The notes under the pieces: generated by a model | What the model saw: only the letters and a program-made list of their open reading frames with translations | What the model was told of the DNA's origin: nothing | Databases searched by the model: none | From: Eutrophocola salsuginis | GTDB lineage: Bacteria; Pseudomonadota; Gammaproteobacteria; Pseudomonadales; Pseudohongiellaceae | Reading direction: 5' to 3' | Length of the DNA: 64,000 nucleotides | Assembly (NCBI GenBank): GCA_038147195.1 | Contig: JAYQTB010000004.1 | Location: 248,001-312,000 of the forward strand | Program-made: the position numbers and the translations under genes | Part shown: positions 36,076 through 44,430 of the stretch, one piece after another | Numbering within the stretch: position 1 is the stretch's first letter | How the letters are laid out: each line of letters starts with the position of its first letter

Positions 36076-36909
36076 TTATCGCTGGTAACCGGACGATTCC
36101 CGGTCGTTATCTATTGTGTCGGCACCGATCTGCTTACGGATATCCTTGCCCTGGGTTGTGAACCACTGGTACATGAAAAACATTTCGGAACCTACGACGA
36201 AATGTTTGACGCCCATGTCCATGTAGCGGCTGATATCTTCAGGAGAATTGGTCTCGGCGCGGGGGTGAATACCCTTGGCCAGGGCAGTCTCGATGATATG
36301 GCGCTCGGTTTCCCGTACTTCCGGATGGTCATGCTGTCCCGGCTTGCCGATGCTCATGGCGTAATCCCATGCGCCGAACTGCACCATGTCGACGCCGGGA
36401 ACAGAGAGCAGTTCCTCGAGATTTTCCACGGCCTGTTTTTTTTCGATCATGATGGCGACGACGGCATCCTCCAGCGCTTGGACGAAGGCAGGCGTGCCGA
36501 CCTCCAGAAGGTAGCCTACATCCCGGCGCATGCCCACACCATGGATGCCGCCGGTAGCAGGGGACTCGGCACGCACGGCCCTTACGCATTCCTCGACGTC
36601 CGCTTTCGTCCGCGGATCGGCAAAAAGGACGTTCTGGATGCCGGAACCGATGGAGCGGATCGCAACATATGTCCTTGGTTCCTGCTCCACTTTCATCATG
36701 CCGCTCAGGTGCGGAAACAGGTCGATGGCGCGACCAAGATTTTCCAGGCTAAACAGGTCGTATGGTGCGTATTCTCCGTCGAACTCCACGTAGTCGAAAG
36801 CACCTGAATGCCCGATCAGTTCGGTAACGGCGGGCCATGAATTGATGATGCGTATACCCAGGCTGGACTTGTTTTCATTCAGTAGCTGGCGCAAACGGTT
36901 GTGGCGCAA
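36076..36909 (-). CDS. HpcH/HpaI aldolase family protein with altered catalytic residues
   Basis: A 277-residue TIM-barrel protein of the class II pyruvate aldolase family. The metal ligands are kept: Glu156 in MIEKKQA and Asp182 in GAWDYAMSIG. However, the catalytic His of HpaI (GEHAP in the family) is Tyr47 here, in DGEYAPYD, and the pyruvate-binding Arg position appears as Lys73 in MMKVEQEP. The family normally cleaves 2-keto-4-hydroxy acids to pyruvate and an aldehyde. It heads the minus-strand operon aldolase-reductase-MFS-ICL/PEPM. Either the activity has shifted or the base is supplied elsewhere. Confidence 0.85.
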   Translation of the reverse strand: MRHNRLRQLLNENKSSLGIRIINSWPAVTELIGHSGAFDYVEFDGEYAPYDLFSLENLGRAIDLFPHLSGMMKVEQEPRTYVAIRSIGSGIQNVLFADPRTKADVEECVRAVRAESPATGGIHGVGMRRDVGYLLEVGTPAFVQALEDAVVAIMIEKKQAVENLEELLSVPGVDMVQFGAWDYAMSIGKPGQHDHPEVRETERHIIETALAKGIHPRAETNSPEDISRYMDMGVKHFVVGSEMFFMYQWFTTQGKDIRKQIGADTIDNDRESSGYQR

Positions 36910-37060
36910 GACTCACTCCTTTGGTTATTGTTATGGGCGTAGCACTAAGGCTTCAAATATACGTGCTTTGCGTAAAGAAAACACCCGAGAGGCCCTGGTG
37001 CACACCTGGGTGGTTTATGCTTTACTTCCCGGTTATCGAACGTGAAGGGTTGGGGGATAC

Positions 37061-37810
37061 ATGCCAGGCAAAATCGCTCTCATCACCGGCGCCGGCAGCG
37101 GCATCGGTCGCGCTGTCGCCATTTCGCTGGGTGAAGCAGGGTACCATCTCGTCCTGGCGGGCCGGAACCTGCACACTCTGGAGGAAACCGCCGGTTTGCT
37201 CGGGGATGACGCGGAAACAGCGTTGTGCGTGCCCGCTGATGTGAGCGACAAAAATTCCGTTGATGACCTTTTCGAGGAAGTTGGCACGCATTACGGCCGC
37301 CTCGACCTGCTCTTCAATAACGCGGGGATCGGTATAAGCGCACCTATCGAGGAACTTTCTGAAGATGACTGGCTGGCGGTGGTCAACACCAACCTCAACG
37401 GCTACTTCTGGTGCCTGCAGAACGCCTTCCGCATGATGAAGGAACAGGATCCCATAGGCGGGCGCATCATCAACAACGGCTCCATCTCCGCGGACCGACC
37501 ACGGCCCAACTCAATTGCCTACACGGCTACCAAGCATGCGGTGACCGGCCTGACCAAGTCTGCCTCGCTGGAAGGTCGTGCGTACAACATTGCCTGCGGG
37601 CAGATTGATATTGGCAACGCAGCAACGGAACTCGGGCGGCGTGTTTCCCAGGGTGCGCTGCAGGCGGACGGTACTATCAAAAGCGAACCGACCATGGAAG
37701 TCTCGGAAGTGGGCAGGGCAGTGGTTTACATGGATGGTATGCCATTGGACACGAACGTCCAGTTCCTGACCGTGATGGCGCGCGACATGCCCTACATCGG
37801 GCGCGGTTGA
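37061..37810 (+). CDS. Short-chain dehydrogenase/reductase
   Basis: A 249-residue classical SDR. The NAD(P) motif is TGAGSGIG (about residues 8-15), the structural motif is NNAG, the catalytic Ser is in IINNGSISADRP and the catalytic Tyr and Lys are in YTATKHA. The Arg after the first motif in LVLAGRNLHT hints at NADP use. It starts at ATG 37061, about 150 bp from the divergent aldolase gene, and could be controlled with that operon. The substrate cannot be told. Confidence 0.9.
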   Translation: MPGKIALITGAGSGIGRAVAISLGEAGYHLVLAGRNLHTLEETAGLLGDDAETALCVPADVSDKNSVDDLFEEVGTHYGRLDLLFNNAGIGISAPIEELSEDDWLAVVNTNLNGYFWCLQNAFRMMKEQDPIGGRIINNGSISADRPRPNSIAYTATKHAVTGLTKSASLEGRAYNIACGQIDIGNAATELGRRVSQGALQADGTIKSEPTMEVSEVGRAVVYMDGMPLDTNVQFLTVMARDMPYIGRG

Positions 37811-37948
37811 TCTCGATTCAGGGATTTAGGTGGTGGTGCAGGAAGACGGCCACCATCACAAAGACCGCGGGAAACATGGCCGATATTAGCAGTCAGCAAA
37901 ATTTGTTCATGGTTGTTTCCGCGTGTTGCGAGTATGCAGGTAAAGAAA

Positions 37949-38341
37949 TTACTGGGGCGTCTGGTCACGACTTGAACCCGCCAGCATCTTCCTGCCCGTC
38001 GCTGTCAGGATAATGGATGTTGCATTCACCAGCGGGCTGCCATCGCGTGCTAGGCTGCCGTCGACAGTGATGTGGTCGCCGATTTTCAGCGAATCTCGTT
38101 TCCAGCCCAGGCGTAACAGGGCATTCGGACCGCCCAGCTCCAGGGTCCAGTTTACCGTCTCGCCGGAGTCCTCGGCCGTAACATCCATCATGATAAAGAT
38201 ATGAGGGTTGGTCCATTGTACTTCGGTGACGGTGCCGGCCAGGTTGACCGGCTGGTTGATGTCGTACTGGGCCGGAAAGGAATGGTGGGCCATGACCGGC
38301 AATGACAGGAACAGGCAGAACGTGATCAGGAGTTTATTCAT
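37949..38341 (-). CDS. DUF6152-type secreted protein
   Basis: A 130-residue exported protein. MNKLLITFCLFLSLPVMA is a signal peptide and mature HHSFPAQYDINQPV follows, with the typical His-His start. The conserved centre is LAGTVTEVQWTNPHIFIMMDV, then GGPNALLRLGW, IGDHITVDGSLARDG and the end VNATSIILTATGRKM. ATG 38341 is preceded by AAAGGAG. It lies 11 bp after the gene at 38353-39186, so they form a unit. A broken paralogue occurs at 15748-16314 and a remnant of the partner gene at 19649-19997. Function is unknown; the small beta-rich form suggests ligand binding in the periplasm. Confidence 0.85.
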   Translation of the reverse strand: MNKLLITFCLFLSLPVMAHHSFPAQYDINQPVNLAGTVTEVQWTNPHIFIMMDVTAEDSGETVNWTLELGGPNALLRLGWKRDSLKIGDHITVDGSLARDGSPLVNATSIILTATGRKMLAGSSRDQTPQ

Positions 38342-38352
38342 GTAGTGCTCCT

Positions 38353-39186
38353 TTAATAAGGCAAATTCATGTGTTCGACGAAACGCTCGTTTTCCAGGCA
38401 GATCTCGTCGATGAGTTCGGAGTCGACCACCAGGCGTTGTTGCAGAGTGACCGACCAAGGCTTGGTGTAGGCAACAGGGTCGTCTACCGTCACGTGGATG
38501 CGCAGGTGTCCGTAATCCAGACGGGTGATTTCCTCGCGCACCTTGCCTTGTTCGGTCAGCACGCTGCCGTTCCAGTCGATCCAGGTGTCGTCACGCACGC
38601 CGATGGTGTCGATTACCAGTGTGTCGCCGTTCCAGGTGGCTGAGGAATACCCCTGGAAAGAGGGGTTCGGGTCCTCAGGCAGGTCGCGACCATCGAGGAA
38701 GACCTGGCGGTAGCCGGCATTCATTTCGTTGAGCACTACCAGCAGTTCGTCGGTGTGCACGAACTTGAGCATGTGCGGCAGGCCGTAGGCGCGAAGGAAG
38801 TTGTCTGGGATGCAGCGGATGTGCGGGTCGTTGATGGCGAGGTTTTCGGTGCGTTCCTTGACGATGGGCTTCAGCCATTCCTGGTAGGGCAGTCCGCCTT
38901 CCAAGTCGACACCGAGGTTTGCCATCTGGCGTGACGAGGGCAGGGTGAAGCCGTCACTGATGGTCTTTTCGCCCGGCTCGGTCCGGTCGGAAATCCAGAT
39001 GCCTGAGAGGTCTGGCTTGCCGCTCATTCGGCGCGGTGTGGGGGCCTCCATGTTGACGCTACCGTCGGCAAGGTGGGGTACGTGGGCGGTTGGGTAACCG
39101 ATCCATTGGGCCTGGACTGTGCTGGCAAGAATGGTTCCCAGTAAAAGGCTGGCAAGTATATGGGCCCTGGATTGATGCTGATGCAT
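38353..39186 (-). CDS. Secreted protein of unknown function, partner of the DUF6152 gene
   Basis: A 277-residue exported protein with a signal peptide ending near VQAQ. It contains GKPDLSGIWISDR, IRCIPDNFLRAYGLPHML, ATWNGDTLVIDTIG and HVTVDDPVAYTKPW, then the acidic end LIDEICLENERFVEH. I know this type only as an uncharacterised family frequent in marine proteobacteria, usually beside DUF6152 proteins. The Trp-rich beta-like pattern resembles a lipocalin or beta-propeller blade, but that is weak. It is immediately upstream of the DUF6152 gene. A decayed copy lies at 19.6-20.0 kb. Confidence 0.75.
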   Translation of the reverse strand: MHQHQSRAHILASLLLGTILASTVQAQWIGYPTAHVPHLADGSVNMEAPTPRRMSGKPDLSGIWISDRTEPGEKTISDGFTLPSSRQMANLGVDLEGGLPYQEWLKPIVKERTENLAINDPHIRCIPDNFLRAYGLPHMLKFVHTDELLVVLNEMNAGYRQVFLDGRDLPEDPNPSFQGYSSATWNGDTLVIDTIGVRDDTWIDWNGSVLTEQGKVREEITRLDYGHLRIHVTVDDPVAYTKPWSVTLQQRLVVDSELIDEICLENERFVEHMNLPY

Positions 39187-39240
39187 GAGCCGTCCCTCTG
39201 ATTGTTATAGTTGCCCAAGCTTAGCGCAGTTGAGGCATTT

Positions 39241-39277
39241 GGGAATAGTTACTTTTTTTGAAAAAGTAACTGTTCCC
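39241..39277. repeat. Strong 17-bp hairpin palindrome between pepF-like and secreted-protein genes
   Basis: The left arm GGGAATAGTTACTTTTT pairs with AAAAAGTAACTGTTCCC over 17 positions with one T-G pair, leaving a 3-base TTG loop. It lies about 100 bp downstream of the M3 peptidase stop, so it can act as a terminator, but there is no separate T-run after it. Palindromes with a similar GGGA-A-AGTxAC core are often seen as REP-type repeats in gammaproteobacteria. Only one copy was noticed in this window. Confidence 0.7.
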
Positions 39278-39379
39278 TTAAAGCGAATGCATTAGTGAGG
39301 TGGTGAAAATTCCAGGGCCTGGTAAAACCGTTCCTGTCTTCAGGTGACACCACGACGAGCCCCAGCTACGGCGGATTTT

Positions 39380-41269
39380 TCAGTTGACGCCTTTTGCATC
39401 CAGCAGGCGCTCCATCTCGTCCATGATGGCGTTCATGCGGGCGACGATGGCGCGATAGGGTTCGGGTGTGGCCATGTCCACACCTGCGGTTTTCAGAAGA
39501 TCGTAAGGATAATCAGAACCGCCCGCTCTTAGCAGGTTCTTGTAACTGTCGACGCCTTCCTGGCCCTTTTCCACCATATTGGTATAGAGCGCCGTGCCGG
39601 CAGTAATCGACGTGGCATACTGGAACACGTACATGTTGTAGTAGAAGTGGGGCACGAACATCCATTCGTTGGTATAGAGGTCGTCGATAATTACCACCCC
39701 CTCGTCGTGGCCGTGATAACGCTTGAGGAGGTCTGCATACATGTCGGTGATGCGCGCACCGGTCAATGCTTCACCACGTTCCACCGCTTCGTACAAAGCC
39801 AGTTCGAACTCGGCGAACATGGTCTGGCGGAAGAACGTACTACGCATGTTTTCCAGGCCTTGGCCTAGGTAAAAAAGCTTCTCGTCGATGTCGTCGGTAT
39901 TCTGCACCATATAATTCTCGAGGATGAGCTCCAGCGACGTGGATGGAATCTCGGCGATGAAGGTTGCGTAATCCGCGGTTTCGAAAGGTTGTTTCTGGCT
40001 GGCGTACAGGGTGTGCATGGCGTGGCCCCATTCGTGGGCGAACGTGGACAGGCCGTTGTAGTCATCGCTGTGGTTGAGCAGCAGATAGGGGTGTAGGTCG
40101 TACACCGAGCCGTTCATGTAGGCGCCGCTGCGCTTGCCCTGTTGCGGATAGATATGCATCCAGCGCTGGTTGATGCCGTCACGCTGCATGTCGACCCAGT
40201 CATCGCCGAGTATGGCCATGGCGTCCAGGGTGATCGCCTTGGATGTCTCGATATCGAATACCTTGTCCAGCGAGACCAGCGGTGGATAGATGTCGTAATA
40301 GTGCATCTGTTCAACACCGAGCATGCGTCCGCGTAATTTGAAGTAGCGGTGCAGCGTCGGCAGCGCCTTGTTCACTTCCTCCACCAGCGTGTGGTACACC
40401 GCCGGCGGCAGGTTGTCGTTGAATAATTCACGCTCAAGCACGTTGTCGTACTTGCGAGCGCGCGCGGCGGCTACCTGCATCTGCACGTGAGCATTCAGGA
40501 CCATGCCGACGCTGGAATTGTATTCCGCCCACTTGCTCCAGTAGGCATCGAAAGCGCGCTTCCGGTCTTCCCGGTTTTCGCTGCCACGGAAAGCCTCGTA
40601 GCCCTGTGAATCGATGCGCGGCTCAGCGCCGTTTGACATGGTGATCGTGGGCCAGGGGATGTCCGAATTCGCGATCAGGGAATAGATGTTGGAAGGCGCG
40701 TCATAGGACTGGGAAAAATAAGACAGGGCTTGCTCGGTTTCATCGCTGAGGGTGTGCTCAGCCTGACGCAGAGTGTTTTCCAGCATGAAGCTGAACGGTG
40801 CCAGGTCTTCGTTGTCCTCGATAAAACTGTTTATCCCGGTTTTCCCAATGTTGATGAGCTCGGGATCGATCCAGGATGTCGCCTGGCTGAAGCGGGCAAA
40901 CAAGCCTTCGGCCAGCTGGTTGCGTTCCTGGGCATCGGTGACGCGCAGGTCTTCGTCCTGCTCCATACTGGCATAGGAATACACGCGCAGGATTTCCTTG
41001 TAGATGTCGGAAACAAAACGCATCGCCGTATACAGCGAGTCGGCGTCGTCGCCGAGCGTGCCTCGGAATTCACCGATCGTGTTAATACGTTCGAGCAGCC
41101 GCTGGCGTTCGGCTTCCCAGGCTTCCACGGAAGAGTAGATTTCGGTGAGGTCCCATTCATAGGGGTCGATAGCACTGTCCTGGGCGTTGACAGGTAGTTG
41201 CCAGGTCAGTGAAAACGCGGTGGACAAGAGCAGGGTTGCAATGCGAGATACAAATCTTAGGTATTTCAT
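39380..41269 (-). CDS. Oligoendopeptidase F family M3 metallopeptidase, exported
   Basis: A 629-residue zinc peptidase. The signal peptide MKYLRFVSRIATLLLSTAFS ends near VNAQ, unlike cytosolic PepF, so it should act in the periplasm or outside. The zinc motif HEWGH (HExxH) is near residue 410, with the third ligand Glu in TSLELILENYMV further on. SFYLGQGLEN-type and FVPHFYYNMYVFQYATS stretches are typical of PepF. The enzyme would cut short peptides of about 7-17 residues, by analogy with PepF. It stands alone on the minus strand. Confidence 0.92.
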   Translation of the reverse strand: MKYLRFVSRIATLLLSTAFSLTWQLPVNAQDSAIDPYEWDLTEIYSSVEAWEAERQRLLERINTIGEFRGTLGDDADSLYTAMRFVSDIYKEILRVYSYASMEQDEDLRVTDAQERNQLAEGLFARFSQATSWIDPELINIGKTGINSFIEDNEDLAPFSFMLENTLRQAEHTLSDETEQALSYFSQSYDAPSNIYSLIANSDIPWPTITMSNGAEPRIDSQGYEAFRGSENREDRKRAFDAYWSKWAEYNSSVGMVLNAHVQMQVAAARARKYDNVLERELFNDNLPPAVYHTLVEEVNKALPTLHRYFKLRGRMLGVEQMHYYDIYPPLVSLDKVFDIETSKAITLDAMAILGDDWVDMQRDGINQRWMHIYPQQGKRSGAYMNGSVYDLHPYLLLNHSDDYNGLSTFAHEWGHAMHTLYASQKQPFETADYATFIAEIPSTSLELILENYMVQNTDDIDEKLFYLGQGLENMRSTFFRQTMFAEFELALYEAVERGEALTGARITDMYADLLKRYHGHDEGVVIIDDLYTNEWMFVPHFYYNMYVFQYATSITAGTALYTNMVEKGQEGVDSYKNLLRAGGSDYPYDLLKTAGVDMATPEPYRAIVARMNAIMDEMERLLDAKGVN

Positions 41270-41424
41270 AGCGATATCCTGTGAAAAAATTTACGCCCAC
41301 CAAGCGATCTGCAATCAAGTGTAATTGACCCACCGGGTCGCGCCAAGCTTTCACCGGTAAGGCTGGACTCGCGGAATGGGGATGATTACATTTACACGAT
41401 AAATCAACCTGTGGGGGAAGCATC

Positions 41425-41877
41425 ATGGAAAGAAGAGAATTGCTGGCACTAGCCGGCTTGATGGCGGTTACGGGCTCAGTGGCCGCGACGGCCCAGTCAG
41501 CAGGCCATGAGCTCAGGGCGCGTCTGATACACATTTATGCCACGCCGGATGGCGGCTCGAGCGGCGGAATCGTCGAAATTGCCAACAGCGCAGGAGAAAT
41601 TCCGGTGAACAGTATGACGGCGCGTGCCTATGCCCGCAATACAACCCGCAGTGAAGAATGGCACACCGCGCCGCGCAACCAGTTCGCCATTAACCTGACC
41701 GGCGATCTGGAAGTGGAAACTACCGACGGTGAAAGGCACGCCATTGGCGCCGGGGACCTCGTATTCCTGTCGGATACGACGGGACAGGGGCATATCACGC
41801 GGGTCAAATCCGAGGTGACCAACCTGTTTATCCAGGTGCCGCAGGACTGGGATATGCTGCAGTGGGCCCGCGGCTGA
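41425..41877 (+). CDS. Cupin-like exported protein
   Basis: A 150-residue protein starting MERRELLALAGLMAVTG and probably exported, since residues 5-28 look like a signal peptide (a single RR pair stands just before the hydrophobic run). The core ARNTTRSEEWHTAPRNQFAI, LTGDLEVETTDGERHAIGAG and DLVFLSDTTGQGH gives the paired cupin motifs with only a few metal-binding His. It may be a small periplasmic cupin binding an organic ligand. ATG 41425 follows a GGGGGAAG site. The peroxiredoxin gene begins 110 bp later. Confidence 0.75.
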   Translation: MERRELLALAGLMAVTGSVAATAQSAGHELRARLIHIYATPDGGSSGGIVEIANSAGEIPVNSMTARAYARNTTRSEEWHTAPRNQFAINLTGDLEVETTDGERHAIGAGDLVFLSDTTGQGHITRVKSEVTNLFIQVPQDWDMLQWARG

Positions 41878-41987
41878 CACCGGTGAGGAAAAAGTGGACC
41901 GGGACTGTGGAGCTTTGGCAGGTGATGTTCTAATATCAGCCTTCCCTTTTACCAACCCCTGAATTCAATCCACTCACGGAGAAAAGA

Positions 41988-42464
41988 ATGACTATTAAAG
42001 TCGGAGACAAGATTCCTTCAGTCACCCTGAAAGTCATGGGTGCGGACGGCCCGCAGAACGTTACCACTGACGAGCTTTTGAATGGCAAGAAAGTTGTCAT
42101 GTTTGCCGTTCCCGGCGCTTTCACCCCCGGCTGTTCCAAGGCCCACCTGCCGGGTTACGTGGTCAATGCGGACGCCATCCTGACCAGGGCGGACAGCATC
42201 GTCTGCCTGTCCGTAAACGACGCCTTCGTCATGGGCGCCTGGGGTGATGCGCAGAATGCGGAAAAAATCATCATGCTGGCCGACGGCAATGGCGAACTGA
42301 CCAAGGCCATGGGTACCGAGCTGGACGGTTCCGGTTTCGGCCTAGGCACGCGCTGTAAGCGCCTGGCCATGATCGTGGACGACGGTACCGTCACCCACCT
42401 GGCCATCGAACCTCCGGGTGAAATGGGTATCAGTACCGCAGAGGCCATCCTGGAAAAACTCTGA
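41988..42464 (+). CDS. Peroxiredoxin of the Prx5 family
   Basis: A 158-residue atypical 2-Cys type peroxiredoxin. The peroxidatic Cys is C49 in VPGAFTPGCSKAHLPGY, with the conserved Thr and Pro of the active site. VVNADAILTRADSIVCLSVNDAFVM follows, and DGSGFGLGTRCKRLAMI with GTVTHLAIE completes the domain. The enzyme reduces hydrogen peroxide and alkyl hydroperoxides using thiols, probably glutathione and a glutaredoxin. A strong terminator follows. Its neighbours suggest thiol and sulfide stress as context. Confidence 0.93.
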   Translation: MTIKVGDKIPSVTLKVMGADGPQNVTTDELLNGKKVVMFAVPGAFTPGCSKAHLPGYVVNADAILTRADSIVCLSVNDAFVMGAWGDAQNAEKIIMLADGNGELTKAMGTELDGSGFGLGTRCKRLAMIVDDGTVTHLAIEPPGEMGISTAEAILEKL

Positions 42465-42489
42465 TCAGGGTTTAGAGGAAAAAATCTGA

Positions 42490-42518
42490 AAAGGGCGGCG
42501 GCTGCCGTCCTTTTTTTT
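42490..42518 (+). terminator. Intrinsic terminator after the peroxiredoxin gene
   Basis: AAAGGGCGGC and GCCGTCCTTT form a 10-bp stem with one G-U pair around the loop GGCT, followed by eight T. It ends the peroxiredoxin transcript ahead of the persulfide dioxygenase gene. Confidence 0.9.
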
Positions 42519-42596
42519 GGAAAATCTCAATCAGTAACGGTGATTTTGGCTTAGAATGGCTGCTTTTGAAGACGGTTGCGAACAGGATTTCCGGGC

Positions 42597-43346
42597 ATGA
42601 TTTTTCGCCAATACTTCGAGACGCTCAGCAGCACCTACACTTACCTTATCGGTTGTCAGGAAACCGGTCAGGCCATGCTGATCGACCCCGTCTATAATAC
42701 CGCCGAGCGTGATCTTGCCATGGTGTCATCTCTGGGCCTGACCCTGGAGTGTACCCTGGAAACCCACGTGCATGCCGATCACATCACGGCCGCGCTGAAA
42801 CTGAAAAATGAGTGCGGCAGTCGTATCATTTTTCCGCAGGCCTCACAGTGCATCGGCGCCGATGCCCGAGCTGAAGCCGGCAAACCGGTAAAGGTCGGCA
42901 ACATCTCCCTTATTCCTCTGCACACCCCCGGGCATACCGATGACAGTTTTTGCTACCTGCTGGGTGACAAGGTCTTTACCGGCGATGCCCTGCTCATCGA
43001 CGGTTGCGGACGTACCGACTTCCAGAACGGCGATACCTCCATGCTCTACGCGAGCATACACGAACAACTGTTCACCCTACCTAACGATACGCTGGTGTAC
43101 CCCGCACACGATTACAACGAACGCCACGTGTCTACGATACTGCAGGAAAAACAGCGCAATCCGCGGCTGGGTGGCGGCAAGACCCTCGAGGAATTCACCG
43201 GGATCATGGACAATCTCAACCTGGCGTACCCGAAGTTTATTGACCACGCGGTGCCTGGTAACCAGAAAGGCGGTGTCTGTCCATCAGACCTGCCCGACAA
43301 TTTGACGGTCTATTGTGGCCGCATGACCGAAAGCCCGCAGGGCTGA
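42597..43346 (+). CDS. MBL-fold persulfide dioxygenase (ETHE1-like)
   Basis: A 249-residue metallo-beta-lactamase-fold protein. THVHADHITAA supplies the HxHxDH motif, HTPGHTDDS gives the next His, and FTGDALLIDGCGRTDFQNGD is specific for ETHE1-type sulfur dioxygenases. The enzyme oxidises glutathione persulfide to sulfite with a mononuclear iron centre. ATG 42597 is preferred to 42576, which would add seven residues. The two YeeE/YedE genes follow within 25 bp in total, making an operon that matches sulfide-detoxification sets elsewhere. Confidence 0.93.
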   Translation: MIFRQYFETLSSTYTYLIGCQETGQAMLIDPVYNTAERDLAMVSSLGLTLECTLETHVHADHITAALKLKNECGSRIIFPQASQCIGADARAEAGKPVKVGNISLIPLHTPGHTDDSFCYLLGDKVFTGDALLIDGCGRTDFQNGDTSMLYASIHEQLFTLPNDTLVYPAHDYNERHVSTILQEKQRNPRLGGGKTLEEFTGIMDNLNLAYPKFIDHAVPGNQKGGVCPSDLPDNLTVYCGRMTESPQG

Positions 43347-43359
43347 CGAGGAGTACGGT

Positions 43360-43782
43360 ATGACAGATTTTTCCTTCATCAACGCGTTTGCCGGTGGCAT
43401 ATGCATCGGCTTTGCCACGGTGCTGATGTTTCTCGGTAACGGCAGGATCACTGGCATCAGCGGCATCATTGGTGGCCTGCTCAAACCGGAGAAAGGGCAG
43501 ACCAGCTGGCGCCTGATCTTCGTTCTCAGTCTGGTGACGGGTGGCGTCCTATTCCCCTGGCTCTGGGGCAGGGACATGGCCGTGGACGTAAGTTCACCGT
43601 GGTATGTCTATGTCATTGCCGGCCTCCTGGTTGGCTACGGCACGCGTAATGGCAGCGGCTGCACCAGCGGCCACGGCATTTGCGGCATGGCGCGGTTCTC
43701 TCCGCGTTCCCTGGTGGCCACGGTCACTTTCATCATTGCAGCGGCACTGACCCACACCGTGGTTAGGCTGGTGACAGGTTAG
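43360..43782 (+). CDS. YeeE/YedE family membrane protein (first half, PmpA-like)
   Basis: A 140-residue membrane protein with four hydrophobic helices. The conserved Cys stretch GTRNGSGCTSGHGICGMARF marks the YeeE/YedE thiosulfate-type transporter family. AGGICIGFATVLMFLGNGRITGISGI is the first pore-type half-repeat. It pairs with the following gene, each representing half of a YeeE-like protein. Such pairs are thought to carry sulfur species, probably in persulfide or sulfide detoxification. It is 13 bp after the dioxygenase gene. Confidence 0.9.
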   Translation: MTDFSFINAFAGGICIGFATVLMFLGNGRITGISGIIGGLLKPEKGQTSWRLIFVLSLVTGGVLFPWLWGRDMAVDVSSPWYVYVIAGLLVGYGTRNGSGCTSGHGICGMARFSPRSLVATVTFIIAAALTHTVVRLVTG

Positions 43783-43791
43783 GAGGCCGGC

Positions 43792-44232
43792 ATGAGCGAG
43801 AATAACGGTCTGGGCTGGGGCAATATCGCGATCATTGTCGCCAGTGGCATCCTGTTCGGCCTTGGCCTGAGCGTATCAGAAATGGTGAACCCGACACGCG
43901 TGCTGGGTTTTCTCAATGTCCTCGGGCCTTGGGATCCCACCCTGGCCTTTGTCATGGCAGGTGCCTTGACCGTGGCCGTACCAGGGTTCCAGTATGCCAA
44001 GCTGATGCACAAACCCTACCTGGCGGTCAGCTTCAGCGTACCGACGAAAAAGGACCTCGACAACAAGCTCATCACCGGCGCCGTCGTTTTCGGCGTGGGC
44101 TGGGGGCTGGCCGGCATTTGCCCGGGGCCGTCACTGGTGGCGCTCAACACCTTGCAAGTTAACGTGGTGGTGTTCGTGGTGGCCATGCTGGCGGGTATCG
44201 TCGCCCACGACAGGCTGTTCAGCAAAGGCTAG
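43792..44232 (+). CDS. YeeE/YedE family membrane protein (second half, DUF6691/PmpB-like)
   Basis: A 146-residue protein with four hydrophobic helices. GILFGLGLSVSEMVNPTRVLGFLN is the equivalent half-repeat, and GWGLAGICPGPSLVALNT carries the conserved Cys-Pro-Gly-Pro signature of DUF6691. It complements the preceding gene to make a two-subunit YeeE-like channel. The gap between the genes is 9 bp. No clear terminator is seen downstream. Confidence 0.9.
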   Translation: MSENNGLGWGNIAIIVASGILFGLGLSVSEMVNPTRVLGFLNVLGPWDPTLAFVMAGALTVAVPGFQYAKLMHKPYLAVSFSVPTKKDLDNKLITGAVVFGVGWGLAGICPGPSLVALNTLQVNVVVFVVAMLAGIVAHDRLFSKG

Positions 44233-44430
44233 GGATCAGGGGGGGCGAAGACCCTCCCTCCAGGGCTGTAGCTGCCTTCAACGACCGGAAAGGGCTAGGC
44301 GCCTTTTACCGTTTATTTCTCCCTTGAAAATTCCCATAACAACCTTACTTTATCGTTGCACATTTTTTGTGAATAAATTTTCCTTGGTCGTTGTCAATGG
44401 GATACCTAACCAACATCTAGGAGCAACAAC

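Noticed and set aside
35632..36807. 391-codon open frame on the plus strand
   Set aside because: It is antisense to two genes (reductase and aldolase homologue) that have clear family motifs; a shadow frame.
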